Shown: positions 24,867 through 34,002, counted from the first letter of the stretch. The stretch: DNA of 64,000 nucleotides from Bog-793 sp035625025 (GCA_035625025.1 DASPQJ010000030.1:15098-79097); one strand, 5' to 3'. Program-made: numbers and translations. The notes: a model not told the origin generated them from the sequence alone.

Positions 24867-25733
24867 GTGGCGGGAGCGGCCCAGTGGTTTGCCGCGGCCC
24901 GTCCTCGCACGCTGCCCGCTTCGGTCGTCCCCGTCGCGGTCGGCGTCGCCGTGGCTCGATCGACGGGACACGTCGTCGCGTGGCACGCCGTCCTCGCGCT
25001 CGTCGTGTCGCTGGCGATGCAGATCGGCGCCAACTACGCCAACGACTACTCCGACGGCGTGCGCGGCACGGACGCACAACGGTTCGGGCCGAGCCGCCTC
25101 GTCGCCTCCGGGAGCGCCAGCCCGGCGGCGGTGCGCTCCGCCGCCTTGGCGAGTTTCGCGGTCGGCGCGGTCGCGGGCCTGGTCCTCGCCCTCGCGGTGT
25201 CGCCGTGGCTGATCGCGGTGGGGGCGGCGGCGATCGCCTCCGCCTGGCTGTACACCGGTGGCCCCCGGCCGTACGGCTACGCCGGGTACGGGGAAGTTTT
25301 CGACTTCGTGTTCTTCGGCCTCGTCGCCGTCGTCGGGACGACGTACGTCGCGTCGGGGAAGCTTCCCGCCCTCAGTTTCGTCGCCGCGATTCCCGTCGGG
25401 TTGCTGGCGGTCGCGCTTTTGGTCGCGAACAACCTGCGCGACATCGTCTCCGACGCGCAATCCGCCAAACGGACCCTCGCGGTGCGGCTCGGCGACCGGC
25501 GGACACGCTTCCTGTACGTCGCGCTGGTCGTCGGTGCCTTCGCCACCTCGGCGGCGGTCGCCCCGTGGCGGAACTTCGCCCTTTTCGGCTTGGCCGCCGC
25601 CCCCGTCGCCGCGGTTCCGCTGCGCCGGGTTCGCTCCGGCGCGACCGGCGAGAAACTTGTCCCTGTGCTCGCGCTGACCGGAGCCGTCGAGGCCGTCTTC
25701 GGGCTCGTCTTCGCGATCGGCATCGCGCTGTGA
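24867..25733 (+). CDS. menA: 1,4-dihydroxy-2-naphthoate polyprenyltransferase MenA
   Basis: A 288-residue integral membrane prenyltransferase that attaches the isoprenoid chain to DHNA. About eight or nine hydrophobic helices can be seen. The first Asp-rich motif is NYANDYSDGVRGTD (about residue 52) and the second is NNLRDIVSDAQSAKRT (about residue 190), which bind the Mg-diphosphate. The GTG at 24867 follows CTGAGGCGG. It is downstream of menB on the same strand and converges with menH over a perfect hairpin. Confidence 0.93.
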   Translation: MAGAAQWFAAARPRTLPASVVPVAVGVAVARSTGHVVAWHAVLALVVSLAMQIGANYANDYSDGVRGTDAQRFGPSRLVASGSASPAAVRSAALASFAVGAVAGLVLALAVSPWLIAVGAAAIASAWLYTGGPRPYGYAGYGEVFDFVFFGLVAVVGTTYVASGKLPALSFVAAIPVGLLAVALLVANNLRDIVSDAQSAKRTLAVRLGDRRTRFLYVALVVGAFATSAAVAPWRNFALFGLAAAPVAAVPLRRVRSGATGEKLVPVLALTGAVEAVFGLVFAIGIAL

Positions 25734-25754
25734 AAAGAACCTTTCTTGACGGCG

Positions 25755-25782
25755 CGCCGGGCGCGCTATGGCGCGCCCGGCG
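25755..25782. terminator. Perfect 12-bp hairpin between convergent menA and menH
   Basis: CGCCGGGCGCGC (25755-25766) and GCGCGCCCGGCG (25771-25782) pair fully around the loop TATG. On the minus strand it is followed, some nucleotides on, by TTCTTTT, so it probably ends the menH message and, read the other way, that of menA. It overlaps the last codons of menH. Confidence 0.7.
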
Positions 25783-26581
25783 ACGTCAACCAGGAGGCGA
25801 GGATCTCGGCGAAAAGAAGCGGTGCCTCGAACGGCGCGGCGTGGCCGACGCCCGGAATCGACCGGAAGGTCGCGTTGGCGCCGATCGTCCCGGCCAGGCG
25901 GCGCCCGAGCCGGGAGTAGGGGCGGTCGAGGCCGCCGGCGACGATGAGGACCGGCATCGCGAGCCGGTGCAACCGGACCGCGTCGTAGTCCTGGGTCCCG
26001 GTCCCGAGCGTGCGCAACGCCCGGGCGAGGCCGTCGGTCGTGTTCTCGCGGCGCGCCGCCAAGCCGGCCGCAGACCGTTCGAGATGAGCAAAGGGCGGTG
26101 CCGCGAGCCACTCGGCAAGGAAGGCGTCGATCGTGAGTCGTCCCTTTCCGGTCGCCTCGAGTCGGCTGGCGAGGGCGTCGTCGGCGCGACGGCGCACCGC
26201 CCGCTCGTCGAGGTCCGCGATCCCGGGGTGCGCGCCGACGAGGACGAGGCGGCGCACCGACCCGGGGCAGGAAAATGCGGCGTGGAGGGCGACACGACCC
26301 CCCATCGAGTAGCCGACGTAGGTCGCCTCACCCCCCGCGGCGGCGACGAGGCGTCCGGCCTGGGGAAGGTCCCGGACCCCGACGTCCGCCGACCGCCCGT
26401 GGCCCGGCAGGTCGACGGTGAGGACCTCGTGGTGCCGCGAGAGGTCCGTGGCGATTCTCCGCCAAGACCGACCGGTCTGGGTGAAGCCGTGGACGAGGAC
26501 GAGGCGCGGACCCGCGCCGGTGCGGTCGACGGCGAGGGCGCGCGGCGCGCCGGAGCCGGCGTCGCGTCGCGGCCGGGGCAT
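25766..26581 (-). CDS. menH: Alpha/beta hydrolase, probable 2-succinyl-6-hydroxy-2,4-cyclohexadiene-1-carboxylate synthase MenH
   Basis: A 271-residue alpha/beta hydrolase. The oxyanion segment LVLVHGFTQTGRSW (about residue 30) and LPGHGRS, the nucleophile elbow GYSMGGRVAL (Ser), an acid around LIVAGGLDRPY and the His in IPGVGHAAPFE are in the right order. The FTQTG and GYSMGGR forms match MenH, and the gene lies head to head with menD, so the menaquinone role is likely; other hydrolase roles cannot be excluded. The ATG at 26581 is only 5 bp from the menD GTG, so each gene's promoter must lie inside the other. Confidence 0.82.
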   Translation of the reverse strand: MPRPRRDAGSGAPRALAVDRTGAGPRLVLVHGFTQTGRSWRRIATDLSRHHEVLTVDLPGHGRSADVGVRDLPQAGRLVAAAGGEATYVGYSMGGRVALHAAFSCPGSVRRLVLVGAHPGIADLDERAVRRRADDALASRLEATGKGRLTIDAFLAEWLAAPPFAHLERSAAGLAARRENTTDGLARALRTLGTGTQDYDAVRLHRLAMPVLIVAGGLDRPYSRLGRRLAGTIGANATFRSIPGVGHAAPFEAPLLFAEILASWLTSPGAP

Positions 26582-26586
26582 CGGCC

Positions 26587-28359
26587 GTGACCCTACAGGC
26601 GAGTTTCGCGGCGACGCTCGTCGACGAGTGGGTGCGCGCCGGCATCGTCGACGCGGTCGTCGCGCCGGGGTCGCGTTCGAGCCCGCTGGCGGTCGCGCTC
26701 CTCGGCGACGAGCGGATCCGGGTCCACGTCCGGCTGGACGAACGGTCGGCGGGTTTCTTCGCGATCGGCCTCGCGCTCGTCTCGGCCCGTCCCGTCGTCG
26801 TCGTGGTGACGAGCGGGACCGCGACCGCCGAACTCCACCCGGCGGTCGTCGAGGCCGACCTTGCCGGAGTGCCGCTCCTCGTCTGCACGGCGGATCGTCC
26901 CCCCGAACTGCGCCACGTCGGCGCGGCGCAGACGATCGACCAGCAGTATCTCTTTGGGCGCGCGGTGCGTTTCTTCGCCGATCCGGGAGTGCCCGACGTC
27001 GACGGTCGTTGCCACTGGCGTAGCTTCGCGAGCCGGCTCGTCGCCGAGGCGACGGCCGGCCCCGGTGGGCCCGGTCCCGTGCACGCCAACCTGGCTTTCC
27101 GCGAGCCGCTCGGCGGCACACCCGACGACCTCCCGCCCGGCCGGCCGGAAGGTCGTCCCTGGCACGACGCGATCGGCCGGATCGACGTGCCCGAGGAGGC
27201 CGTGGAACGGCTCGTCGCCGAGGTCGGACCCACCCGGCGCGGCGTCATCGTCGCGGGTCGGGGGGCGGCCGAGGGGGACCCCGGGGGCGTCCTCGCCCTC
27301 GCCGCCGCCGCCGGCTGGCCGGCTCTCGCCGACACTCTGGCTTTCCCGCGCGCTCGCCAGACGGAAGTCGTGGCCGCGTGGGATCTCGTCGTGAAGAGCC
27401 AGGCGGCGCTGCGCGCCTTGCGACCCGAGTTCGTGCTGCGCGTCGGCGCGCCGCCGGCGAGCCGGGCGGTCGCGACCTGGCAGACCGCGCTCTGCGGCGC
27501 CGGGGCTTCGTCGGTCCTCGTCGATCCCCACGGACGCTTCGCCGACCCGGACCGGATCGCCGCAGTCGTGTTGCGGGCATCCCCGGGGGCGTTGTGCCGA
27601 CGTGTCGCCGACGCGCTCGCCGGTCGGCCCGGAGGGCCCGAGGGATGGCTCGCGCGTTGGGAAAGGGCGGAGGCGGTGGCACAGGACGCGATCGAGGAGG
27701 TGCTCGGCGCGACGGACGAATTCAGCGAGCCGGCCGTGGCGCGGGGCCTTTTTGCCCGTCTGCCCGCCGAATCGACGCTCGTCGTCTCCTCGTCGATGCC
27801 GATCCGCGACCTCGACGCCTTTGCCCGCCCGCGCGTCGGCGCGCCGACGGTCCTTGCCAACCGGGGGGCGAACGGGATCGACGGCGTCTTGTCGACGGTG
27901 CTCGGCGCGGCCCGCGGCGCGTCCGCCGTCCGGTCCGGTTCCGGCGGGCGGACCTTCGGGCTGCTCGGCGACCTCGCCTTCTTCCACGACCTGCCCGCTC
28001 TGGTCCGGGGCCGGCACGAAGACGTCATCGACGCCACCGTCGTCGTCGTCGACAACGCCGGCGGGGGGATCTTCTCGTTCCTGCCGTACCCGAGGGACCT
28101 CGACGCCGGGCTTTTCGAGCGGGCCTTCGGGACCCCGCAGTCCCCGGACCTGTCGGGGGTGGCCGAGGCGCTCGGCTGTCGCGTGCACGGGGCATCGTCG
28201 CCGGCCGAGTTCGCCGCGACGCTCGACGAGACGGCGTTCTGGCGCGGGGTTCAGCTCGTCGTCGTCCGCACCGACCGGGCCCGCAACGTCGCGGTCCACG
28301 CCGCGCTGGAAAGATCCGTCGTCGCGGCGGTCGACGGGGCGTGCGGGGAAGCTACCTAG
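26587..28359 (+). CDS. menD: 2-succinyl-5-enolpyruvyl-6-hydroxy-3-cyclohexene-1-carboxylate synthase MenD
   Basis: A 590-residue ThDP-dependent enzyme joining isochorismate and 2-oxoglutarate. It begins with the family N-terminus (AATLVDEWVRAGIVDAVVAP, then GSRSSPLAVAL). The middle carries SSSMPIRDLDAF and ANRGANGIDG, and the ThDP/Mg motif is GLLGDLAFFHDLPAL through VVDNAGGGIFSFLP. The length is normal for actinobacteria. The GTG at 26587 agrees with the conserved N-terminus. It converges with the DUF169 gene, sharing the bases CTAG as both stop codons. Confidence 0.95.
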   Translation: MTLQASFAATLVDEWVRAGIVDAVVAPGSRSSPLAVALLGDERIRVHVRLDERSAGFFAIGLALVSARPVVVVVTSGTATAELHPAVVEADLAGVPLLVCTADRPPELRHVGAAQTIDQQYLFGRAVRFFADPGVPDVDGRCHWRSFASRLVAEATAGPGGPGPVHANLAFREPLGGTPDDLPPGRPEGRPWHDAIGRIDVPEEAVERLVAEVGPTRRGVIVAGRGAAEGDPGGVLALAAAAGWPALADTLAFPRARQTEVVAAWDLVVKSQAALRALRPEFVLRVGAPPASRAVATWQTALCGAGASSVLVDPHGRFADPDRIAAVVLRASPGALCRRVADALAGRPGGPEGWLARWERAEAVAQDAIEEVLGATDEFSEPAVARGLFARLPAESTLVVSSSMPIRDLDAFARPRVGAPTVLANRGANGIDGVLSTVLGAARGASAVRSGSGGRTFGLLGDLAFFHDLPALVRGRHEDVIDATVVVVDNAGGGIFSFLPYPRDLDAGLFERAFGTPQSPDLSGVAEALGCRVHGASSPAEFAATLDETAFWRGVQLVVVRTDRARNVAVHAALERSVVAAVDGACGEAT

Positions 28360-29087
28360 TCGGGAAAGCGCCGGGCATCGGTCGCGGCGTAGCGGGCGAC
28401 GCCCGCGTCGGTCGCGGCGGCGCGCTCGACCGCGCCGACGAGCTCGTCGAGGTCCGCGGCCGGGAGCGCGCAGGTCATCTCCTCGGGCGCCAGACCTGTT
28501 CGGACCCGCGACAACGCGCAGCCGACGCTCGCCGCCGTCAGCCGCTGTTCCTTCGCGATCGCGACGATGTGGCACTGGGGCTTGCCGCCGATCACGAGCC
28601 CGGGGATCGCGTCGGAGAGCACCATCAACTGGCGGCCGTTCACGCGGAGCAGCACGACGTCGGGGCGCACCCCGGGCGGGGTGGCCGCGAGAGGCCCGTA
28701 GGTGATGGCGCCCGGATGGCCCGAGACCACCGGCAGGCCGGCCGCTTCGGCGGCGGTCACCCAGCCCGATTCGAGGAGCGTGGCGACGTCAGCGTTACCC
28801 GCGACCTCGCCGAGCGTTGCCAAACCGTGCGTGACTCTTCCGACGCTGCAGTTGCCGTGGTCGGCGGGAACGGTCGTGAAGGTGCTCGTGGCGCCCCGGA
28901 TCCAGAACACGCAGCCCGCCGGGACGCGCCCGGTCCTGCCGTCGGCCGTCGGCTCCGACATCGGGTCGTCGAAGGGGGCGACTCGGGGGGGCGGTTCGTC
29001 CGAGAACGAGATGGCGACGGGCGCGACCGCGAGGTGCAGGGCGCTCGTGAGCCGTTCGGCGAGCGCACCCCAGGAGGGTAGAGTCAT
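28356..29087 (-). CDS. DUF169 domain protein
   Basis: A 243-residue protein of the DUF169 family, whose function is not established. It shows the family features: AVAPVAISFSDEPPP at the N-terminus, AGCVFWIRGA and DHGNCSVGRVTHG with conserved cysteines, and a later PQCHIVAIA. The cysteine arrangement could bind a cofactor or metal. It is a single gene converging with menD by a 4-nt stop overlap. TAGAAA lies 6 nt before the ATG as a weak -10 match. Confidence 0.78.
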   Translation of the reverse strand: MTLPSWGALAERLTSALHLAVAPVAISFSDEPPPRVAPFDDPMSEPTADGRTGRVPAGCVFWIRGATSTFTTVPADHGNCSVGRVTHGLATLGEVAGNADVATLLESGWVTAAEAAGLPVVSGHPGAITYGPLAATPPGVRPDVVLLRVNGRQLMVLSDAIPGLVIGGKPQCHIVAIAKEQRLTAASVGCALSRVRTGLAPEEMTCALPAADLDELVGAVERAAATDAGVARYAATDARRFPD

Positions 29088-29181
29088 CTGGCGTTTCTAG
29101 CTCAGGCCGGTAAGGCGTGCACTTCGGCGGCGCCGGCTCCCGATCGGCCGATCGTCGTCGCGCCTGTGGCAGGCTGAAGAG

Positions 29182-30462
29182 ATGGCGAGCTGCTCCGAGG
29201 ATTTCGCGTTCCGCGGGCTCATCCACCAGGTGAGCGACCCCGCGCTTTTCGACCGGCTCGACGCCGGTGGCGAGAGCGTCTACGTCGGCTTCGACCCGAC
29301 GGACGCCAGCTTGCAGATGGGCAACCTGTTGCAGCTTTGCAGCCTGCGCCGGTTACAGCTCGCCGGCCACCGGCCGATCGCCGTCGCCGGGAGCGGGACG
29401 GGGCTGATCGGCGACCCGGGGGGTCGGGCCGAGGAGCGCCCGCTCATCGGCCGCGCCGAGCTCGAGGCCAACCTCGTCGGGATCCGTCCACAGCTCGAGC
29501 GGTTCCTCGATTTCTCGCTGCCGTCCGAGCACGCCGCCGTGATCGTCGACAACGGCGAGTGGCTCGGCGCGCTGGGGCTCATCGATTTCCTCCGCGAGAT
29601 CGGCAAACACTTCACCGTCAACCAGATGGTGGCGAAAGAGGCGGTGCGGTCGCGCTTCGACCGGCCGGACCAGGGCATCTCGTACACGGAGTTCAGCTAC
29701 GCGCTCCTCCAGGCCTACGACTTCCTCCACCTGTTCGACCAGTACGGCTGTCGGGTCCAGATGGGCGGAAGCGACCAGTGGGGGAACATCACGATGGGCG
29801 TCGAACTCATTCGCAAGCTGCGTGGCGAGACGGCCTACGCCCTCACCACGCCGCTCGTCACGAAAGCCGACGGGACGAAGTTCGGCAAGACGGAGTCGGG
29901 CGCGCTCTACCTCGACGCCCACAAGACGAGCCCGTACGCCCTTTACCAGTACTTTTTCCGTGTCGAGGACAGCATCGTCGGTACCTATCTGCGGTATTTC
30001 ACGTTCCTCGACCACGAGGCGATCCTCGCCCTCGACGAGGCGACGACGGAGAGGCCCGAGGCGCGCGACGCCCAGCGGAGCCTCGCGCACGCGGTATGCA
30101 CGCTCGTGCACGGCGAGGCCGAGACCGCCCGGGCGGAACGCGCCGCCCTGGCGCTGTACTCGGAGGACGTCGCGGCTCTCGACGAACAGACCCTTCTGGA
30201 GGTCTTCGCCGACGCGCCCGCTTTGGCGGTGTCGGCCGCCCTCCTCGAAGGCGGCGGCGTCGACTTGGTCGACGTCTTCGTGGCCTCGGGCCTTGTCGGC
30301 TCGAAAAGCGCGGCGCGCGCGGCGATCGCCCAGGGTGGCGCCTACGTGAACAACCGCCGTGTCGCACCCGAGGGGCGGCTCACCCCCTCCGACCTCATCG
30401 CCGGCCGTTACGCCGTGCTGCGCCGCGGACGCCGCGAAAACTGCCTTCTGCGCTTCGGCTGA
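29182..30462 (+). CDS. tyrS: Tyrosyl-tRNA synthetase with an altered HIGH motif
   Basis: A 426-residue class I synthetase charging tRNA-Tyr. The catalytic domain has VYVGFDPTDASLQMGNLLQL, GTGLIGDPGGR, YTEFSYALLQAYDF, GGSDQWGNI and the KMSKS loop as KFGKT; a C-terminal S4 domain (SKSAARAAIAQGGAYVNNR) binds the tRNA. The HIGH motif reads QMGN: the first His (position 45, the same number as in Geobacillus TyrRS) is Gln. Asn at the fourth place is common, Gln at the first is not. It may be the only TyrRS or one of two. CAGGCT lies 6 nt before the ATG. Confidence 0.93.
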   Translation: MASCSEDFAFRGLIHQVSDPALFDRLDAGGESVYVGFDPTDASLQMGNLLQLCSLRRLQLAGHRPIAVAGSGTGLIGDPGGRAEERPLIGRAELEANLVGIRPQLERFLDFSLPSEHAAVIVDNGEWLGALGLIDFLREIGKHFTVNQMVAKEAVRSRFDRPDQGISYTEFSYALLQAYDFLHLFDQYGCRVQMGGSDQWGNITMGVELIRKLRGETAYALTTPLVTKADGTKFGKTESGALYLDAHKTSPYALYQYFFRVEDSIVGTYLRYFTFLDHEAILALDEATTERPEARDAQRSLAHAVCTLVHGEAETARAERAALALYSEDVAALDEQTLLEVFADAPALAVSAALLEGGGVDLVDVFVASGLVGSKSAARAAIAQGGAYVNNRRVAPEGRLTPSDLIAGRYAVLRRGRRENCLLRFG

Positions 30463-30469
30463 CCGCGGC

Positions 30470-32110
30470 TCAGGCCCCCCGCTCGAGCGCCTCCTCGGCG
30501 AGGGCGAGCGGCAGGCACCCTGTCGCGGCGATTGCATCGTGGAATGCCCGGAGGTCGCCGCGTCCGGCGGCGAGAAAGCGCGCCCGGATCCGCTCGATCT
30601 CGAGGCTCCCGGTGAGGTACGCCGCTGCCTGGGTCGGCCAGGCACAGTAGCGGCCAACCTCGGCCCGGGCGACGGGCTCGGGCAGCCCGGCGTTCGTCTC
30701 CAGGAAGGCGACGGCTTCGTCGACCCCGAGGTCGCCGATGTGCAGCCCGGCGTCGACGACGACGCGCGCGGCGCGGAAGATCCGCGCGTTGAGGTGTCCG
30801 AGCTCGGCGGCCGCGTCGGCGAAGTAACCCTCTTCACGCATCATGTGTTCGGCATAAAGAGCCCAGCCCTCCGAGAAGTACGCAGAGTGGATGAAATGGC
30901 GGACCCGCCGTCTCGACGCCTTCATCCAGGTGAGGTGCCAGTGGTGGCCGGGGTACGCCTCGTGCACGGTGATCGTGGGGATGACGTGGAGGTTGTTGGC
31001 TTCAAGACGCCGAGCCTCGTCGGCCGGCGTCGTCCCGGCGGGAGGCCACGGGACGTGGAAATGCCCGACGCGACCGGGACGGAACGCTGGCGGGGGGGTA
31101 TAGGAGGCCACGGCGATGATCGGGCGCAAAAAAGGCGGCGTCGGCTCGACTCGGCACTCCTCGCCCTCGGGCAAGCTGACGAGACGGTGCGAAACGAGAA
31201 AGTCGCGAGCTCGGGCCGCCTCGTCCGCGTAGCGGCGGCGCATCTCCTCGAAGGTGACCGGGCGGTCCTTGGTCAGCGCCGCGAAGACGGGTCGCCATGT
31301 CGCGGCGTGCGGGTCGATTTTGTGGGCAAGCCCGTCCATCTCGGCCTCGAGTTCCTCGAGCGCGCGCCGACCGCGGACGCGCAGTTCCCCCGCGCCGTAC
31401 CCGAGGAGCTCCCGTTCGCGCAGCAACGACGTGTACCGCTCCTCCCCGATCGCGTAACCGCCCCGCGCCGCGGCGCCGAGTTCGGCAAGAAAGGCGCAAT
31501 AGCACCGGGTTGACTCGGCGGCGACGTCGGCCGCGTCGGCGACAGCCGCGCCGCTCGCCGGGTCAGCGAACTCCGCGGGCAGGATCTCGGTGAAATACGG
31601 GATTGCCGCCTCGCACTGCGCGACGGCGCGACCGACGATGAGCGGGTTCGCCACCTCGGCGACGAGGTTCGCCCGTCCGGCCTCGAGGACGCCCGGCACG
31701 GCGCGCAGACGGTTCGCCGTGTAGGTCGCCAGCTCCCCTTCGGGAAATGATCTGTGGGTGACGAGGCTGAGCACTCCGTCGAAGCACGGTTCGAGATAGA
31801 CGGATGGGTCCCGTTGCCACCCCCGCCACGACTCTCGGAGCTGTCGTCCACGGATCTCGGCGATGAGCGCGGTTCGGTCGACCCTCTGGTCGGGCCGGAG
31901 CGAGGCCGCGTCGACGGCGCGCAGCCGTTCGAGCCAAGCCGCATTCTCAGACTCTCGTTGCGCGAAGGCCGTCGCCGAGAAGTCGCCGATCTCGCCGTGC
32001 GCGCCGTCGGCGCCGAGGGCCGTGGCCATCACGGGAGACACGGCGAACTCATGGGCGAGCCATTCGTCGAGCAGATCGTCAAAGTCGTCGCCGGGCCGGG
32101 TTTCTTTCAC
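30470..32110 (-). CDS. DUF885 family protein (putative metallopeptidase-like)
   Basis: A 546-residue member of the DUF885 family, predicted to be zinc-metalloprotease-like. The signature VHEAYPGHHWHL (about residue 393) holds an HExxxxH-type metal site, with the supporting Glu downstream in FSEGWALYAEHMM. The rest is mainly helical. No signal peptide is visible. I start at the GTG at 32110 (VKETRPGDD): the open frame runs on to 32746, but that part is antisense to the flavin reductase gene. Converges with tyrS, 7 bp apart. Confidence 0.85.
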   Translation of the reverse strand: MKETRPGDDFDDLLDEWLAHEFAVSPVMATALGADGAHGEIGDFSATAFAQRESENAAWLERLRAVDAASLRPDQRVDRTALIAEIRGRQLRESWRGWQRDPSVYLEPCFDGVLSLVTHRSFPEGELATYTANRLRAVPGVLEAGRANLVAEVANPLIVGRAVAQCEAAIPYFTEILPAEFADPASGAAVADAADVAAESTRCYCAFLAELGAAARGGYAIGEERYTSLLRERELLGYGAGELRVRGRRALEELEAEMDGLAHKIDPHAATWRPVFAALTKDRPVTFEEMRRRYADEAARARDFLVSHRLVSLPEGEECRVEPTPPFLRPIIAVASYTPPPAFRPGRVGHFHVPWPPAGTTPADEARRLEANNLHVIPTITVHEAYPGHHWHLTWMKASRRRVRHFIHSAYFSEGWALYAEHMMREEGYFADAAAELGHLNARIFRAARVVVDAGLHIGDLGVDEAVAFLETNAGLPEPVARAEVGRYCAWPTQAAAYLTGSLEIERIRARFLAAGRGDLRAFHDAIAATGCLPLALAEEALERGA

Positions 32111-32166
32111 GGGGCGCGACCGTAGACGCTCAGTACGGAGCGCGCAGCTACCCGAGCCGGCGCGTA

Positions 32167-32172
32167 TAGGGT
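32167..32172 (+). promoter_or_regulatory. Predicted -10 box (TAGGGT) for flavin reductase-rnd
   Basis: TAGGGT ends 7 nt before the GTG at 32180; the overlapping TATAGG (32165-32170) is an alternative register. It lies between the divergent DUF885 gene and the flavin reductase gene. Confidence 0.45.
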
Positions 32173-32179
32173 CCTCGTC

Positions 32180-32734
32180 GTGGCGGACACGCCGAAGCTC
32201 GTCGGGCCGTTTCCCGCCGGCGTCGACCCTGAGGAGTACGACCGCATCCGTCGGCGGGTGCTCTGGCGGATGCCGACGGGCCTGTACCTCGTCGGCTCGT
32301 TGGCCGGCGGCGAGCGCAACCTGATGACGGCGAATCTCGTCACCCAGCTGTGCGCCGTCCCGAAACTCGTCGGCGTCGTCGTCGAGGTGACGGCGCGCAC
32401 CCACGTGCTCATCGAGGCGGGAGGGTCGTTTGCCGTCTCGCTGCTCGCCCGAGAAGACCGCGCCCTCGTCCGCAAGTTCGTCAAGCCGGCGCGCGATGAC
32501 CGCGCCGGACGCACGCTCAACGGGGTCGTCTACTTTGATGCCCCCGTGACCGGGGTGCCGGTCCTCGCCCAGGCGGTTGCTTTCGTCGACTGCCGTCTCG
32601 AGCGGACCGTCGCGTTCGGCTCGCACTCGCTCTTCGTCGGCGAGGTCGTCGACGCCGCCTTCGGGCCGGCCGCCTCGGCGGGCGAGGCCGCGGTTCTGCG
32701 CCTCGAGGACACCCGCATGAGCTACGGCGGTTGA
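32180..32734 (+). CDS. Flavin reductase family protein (FMN-binding split barrel)
   Basis: A 184-residue flavin reductase-like protein of the split-barrel superfamily. The N-terminal half reads MPTGLYLVGSLAGGERNLMTANLVTQ (the FMN-phosphate-binding turn), then GVVVEVTARTHVLIEAGGSFAVSLL and the C-terminal strand SHSLFVGEVVDA, all typical. It would reduce FMN or use bound FMN with NAD(P)H; the partner is unknown. Its stop overlaps the TTG start of the rnd gene by 4 nt, so both are coupled. Confidence 0.85.
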   Translation: MADTPKLVGPFPAGVDPEEYDRIRRRVLWRMPTGLYLVGSLAGGERNLMTANLVTQLCAVPKLVGVVVEVTARTHVLIEAGGSFAVSLLAREDRALVRKFVKPARDDRAGRTLNGVVYFDAPVTGVPVLAQAVAFVDCRLERTVAFGSHSLFVGEVVDAAFGPAASAGEAAVLRLEDTRMSYGG

Positions 32735-34002
32735 ACGGGTTGCCACCCTCGCCGCGCGCCCATCCGCGTCCTTGCTGGCCGGAACCCGTCGAGCTGCGTC
32801 ACGTCGCCGACGCGGCGGCGTTGCGCGCCCTCGTCGACGAGCTCGACCGGGCGGAGGAGTACGCAGTCGACACCGAGTTCCATCGCGAGCGGACGTACTT
32901 CGCCCGGCTCGCCCTTCTGCAGGTCGCCTGGCCCGGCGGAGTCGCGCTCGTCGACCCCCTCGCCGTCGACGTCGCGCCCTTTGGCGCGGTTCTCGCCAGC
33001 CCGCGGCTCGCCGTCGTCCACGCCGCCGACCAGGACCTCGAAGTCCTGGCGCGGGCGTGCGGCGCGACGCCGTCGCGACTTTTCGACACCCAACTCGCCG
33101 CGGGGTTCCTCGGCATGTCGACGCCGTCGCTCGCCGACCTGGTCGAGCGCCTGTTGCGCTTGCGCCTGGAAAAGGGCGACCAGCTCACCGACTGGACGCG
33201 ACGTCCCCTGAGCGACGAGCAGTGCCAGTACGCGGCGCACGATGTCGCCCACCTCCTTGAGCTGCACCGCGTCTTAGCCGACCGGCTCCAGGCGAGCGGC
33301 CGGCTCGCCTGGGCCGAGGAGGAGTGCGCCGCCCTCCTTCAGCGGGCACGCCTTCTGCCCGTCCCGGAAGAGGCCTGGTGGAAGCTGCGCCAGGCGCGCC
33401 AGCTGCGCGGCGTCAAGCGGGGCGTCGCCCAGGCCGTCGCGGCCTGGCGGGAACGGCGCGCCCAGGCGCTCGACCGACCCGTCCGGTTCATCCTCTCGGA
33501 CCTGGCGTTGGCGGCGATCGCCCACCGGCCCCCGAAGAGCCGGGCCGACCTCGAGCACGTCCGAAACCTCGATCTGCGCGGCCTCGGCGAACAGGTCGTG
33601 GCGGAGCTGCTCGCGGCCGTCGACGCGGGAGCGAGGCTTCCCGCCGCGGCGATCCGTCTGCCGCCGGGTCCCGAGGGGAACTCCGTCGGCAAGCCAGCCG
33701 TGGCACTGGCGCTCGCCTTCGCCGGGGAGCTCGCCCGCCGGCTCGACATCGACCCGGCGCTCCTCGCGACGCGTGCCGACGTCGTCGGCTTCCTCCAGCA
33801 ACCCCCCGAGGGTCGGCTCACGGCTTCCTGGCGCCACGAGATCGTCGGCGAGCCGCTCGCCCGCCTCGTCACGGGGCAGGCTGCGCTCGTGCTCGAAGAC
33901 GGGGCGCTCGTCCTCGAGGAACGCTCCCACCGCCTTCTTCAGGAGCCGGTTGCGACCCCGGCGCCGGACGGGGTCACAACCGTGCGCCGGAGCGAGGTGT
34001 GA
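32731..34002 (+). CDS. rnd: Ribonuclease D (3'-5' exonuclease with HRDC domain)
   Basis: A 423-residue DEDD-family exonuclease that trims the 3' ends of structured RNAs such as tRNA precursors. The exonuclease motifs are YAVDTEFHRERTY (Exo I: Asp, Glu), VHAADQDLEVLARACG (Exo II) and CQYAAHDVAHLLEL (Exo III, Tyr-x3-Asp). HRDC-like repeats follow, e.g. RFILSDLALAAIAHRPPKSR near residue 260. The start is a TTG inside a TTGA overlap with the flavin reductase stop. The end overlaps an antisense acetyltransferase remnant by 64 nt. Confidence 0.92.
   Translation: MNGLPPSPRAHPRPCWPEPVELRHVADAAALRALVDELDRAEEYAVDTEFHRERTYFARLALLQVAWPGGVALVDPLAVDVAPFGAVLASPRLAVVHAADQDLEVLARACGATPSRLFDTQLAAGFLGMSTPSLADLVERLLRLRLEKGDQLTDWTRRPLSDEQCQYAAHDVAHLLELHRVLADRLQASGRLAWAEEECAALLQRARLLPVPEEAWWKLRQARQLRGVKRGVAQAVAAWRERRAQALDRPVRFILSDLALAAIAHRPPKSRADLEHVRNLDLRGLGEQVVAELLAAVDAGARLPAAAIRLPPGPEGNSVGKPAVALALAFAGELARRLDIDPALLATRADVVGFLQQPPEGRLTASWRHEIVGEPLARLVTGQAALVLEDGALVLEERSHRLLQEPVATPAPDGVTTVRRSEV

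Noticed and set aside
32111..32746. N-terminal extension of the DUF885 protein
   Set aside because: It is the antisense reading of the flavin reductase gene; the family N-terminus starts at about 32110.
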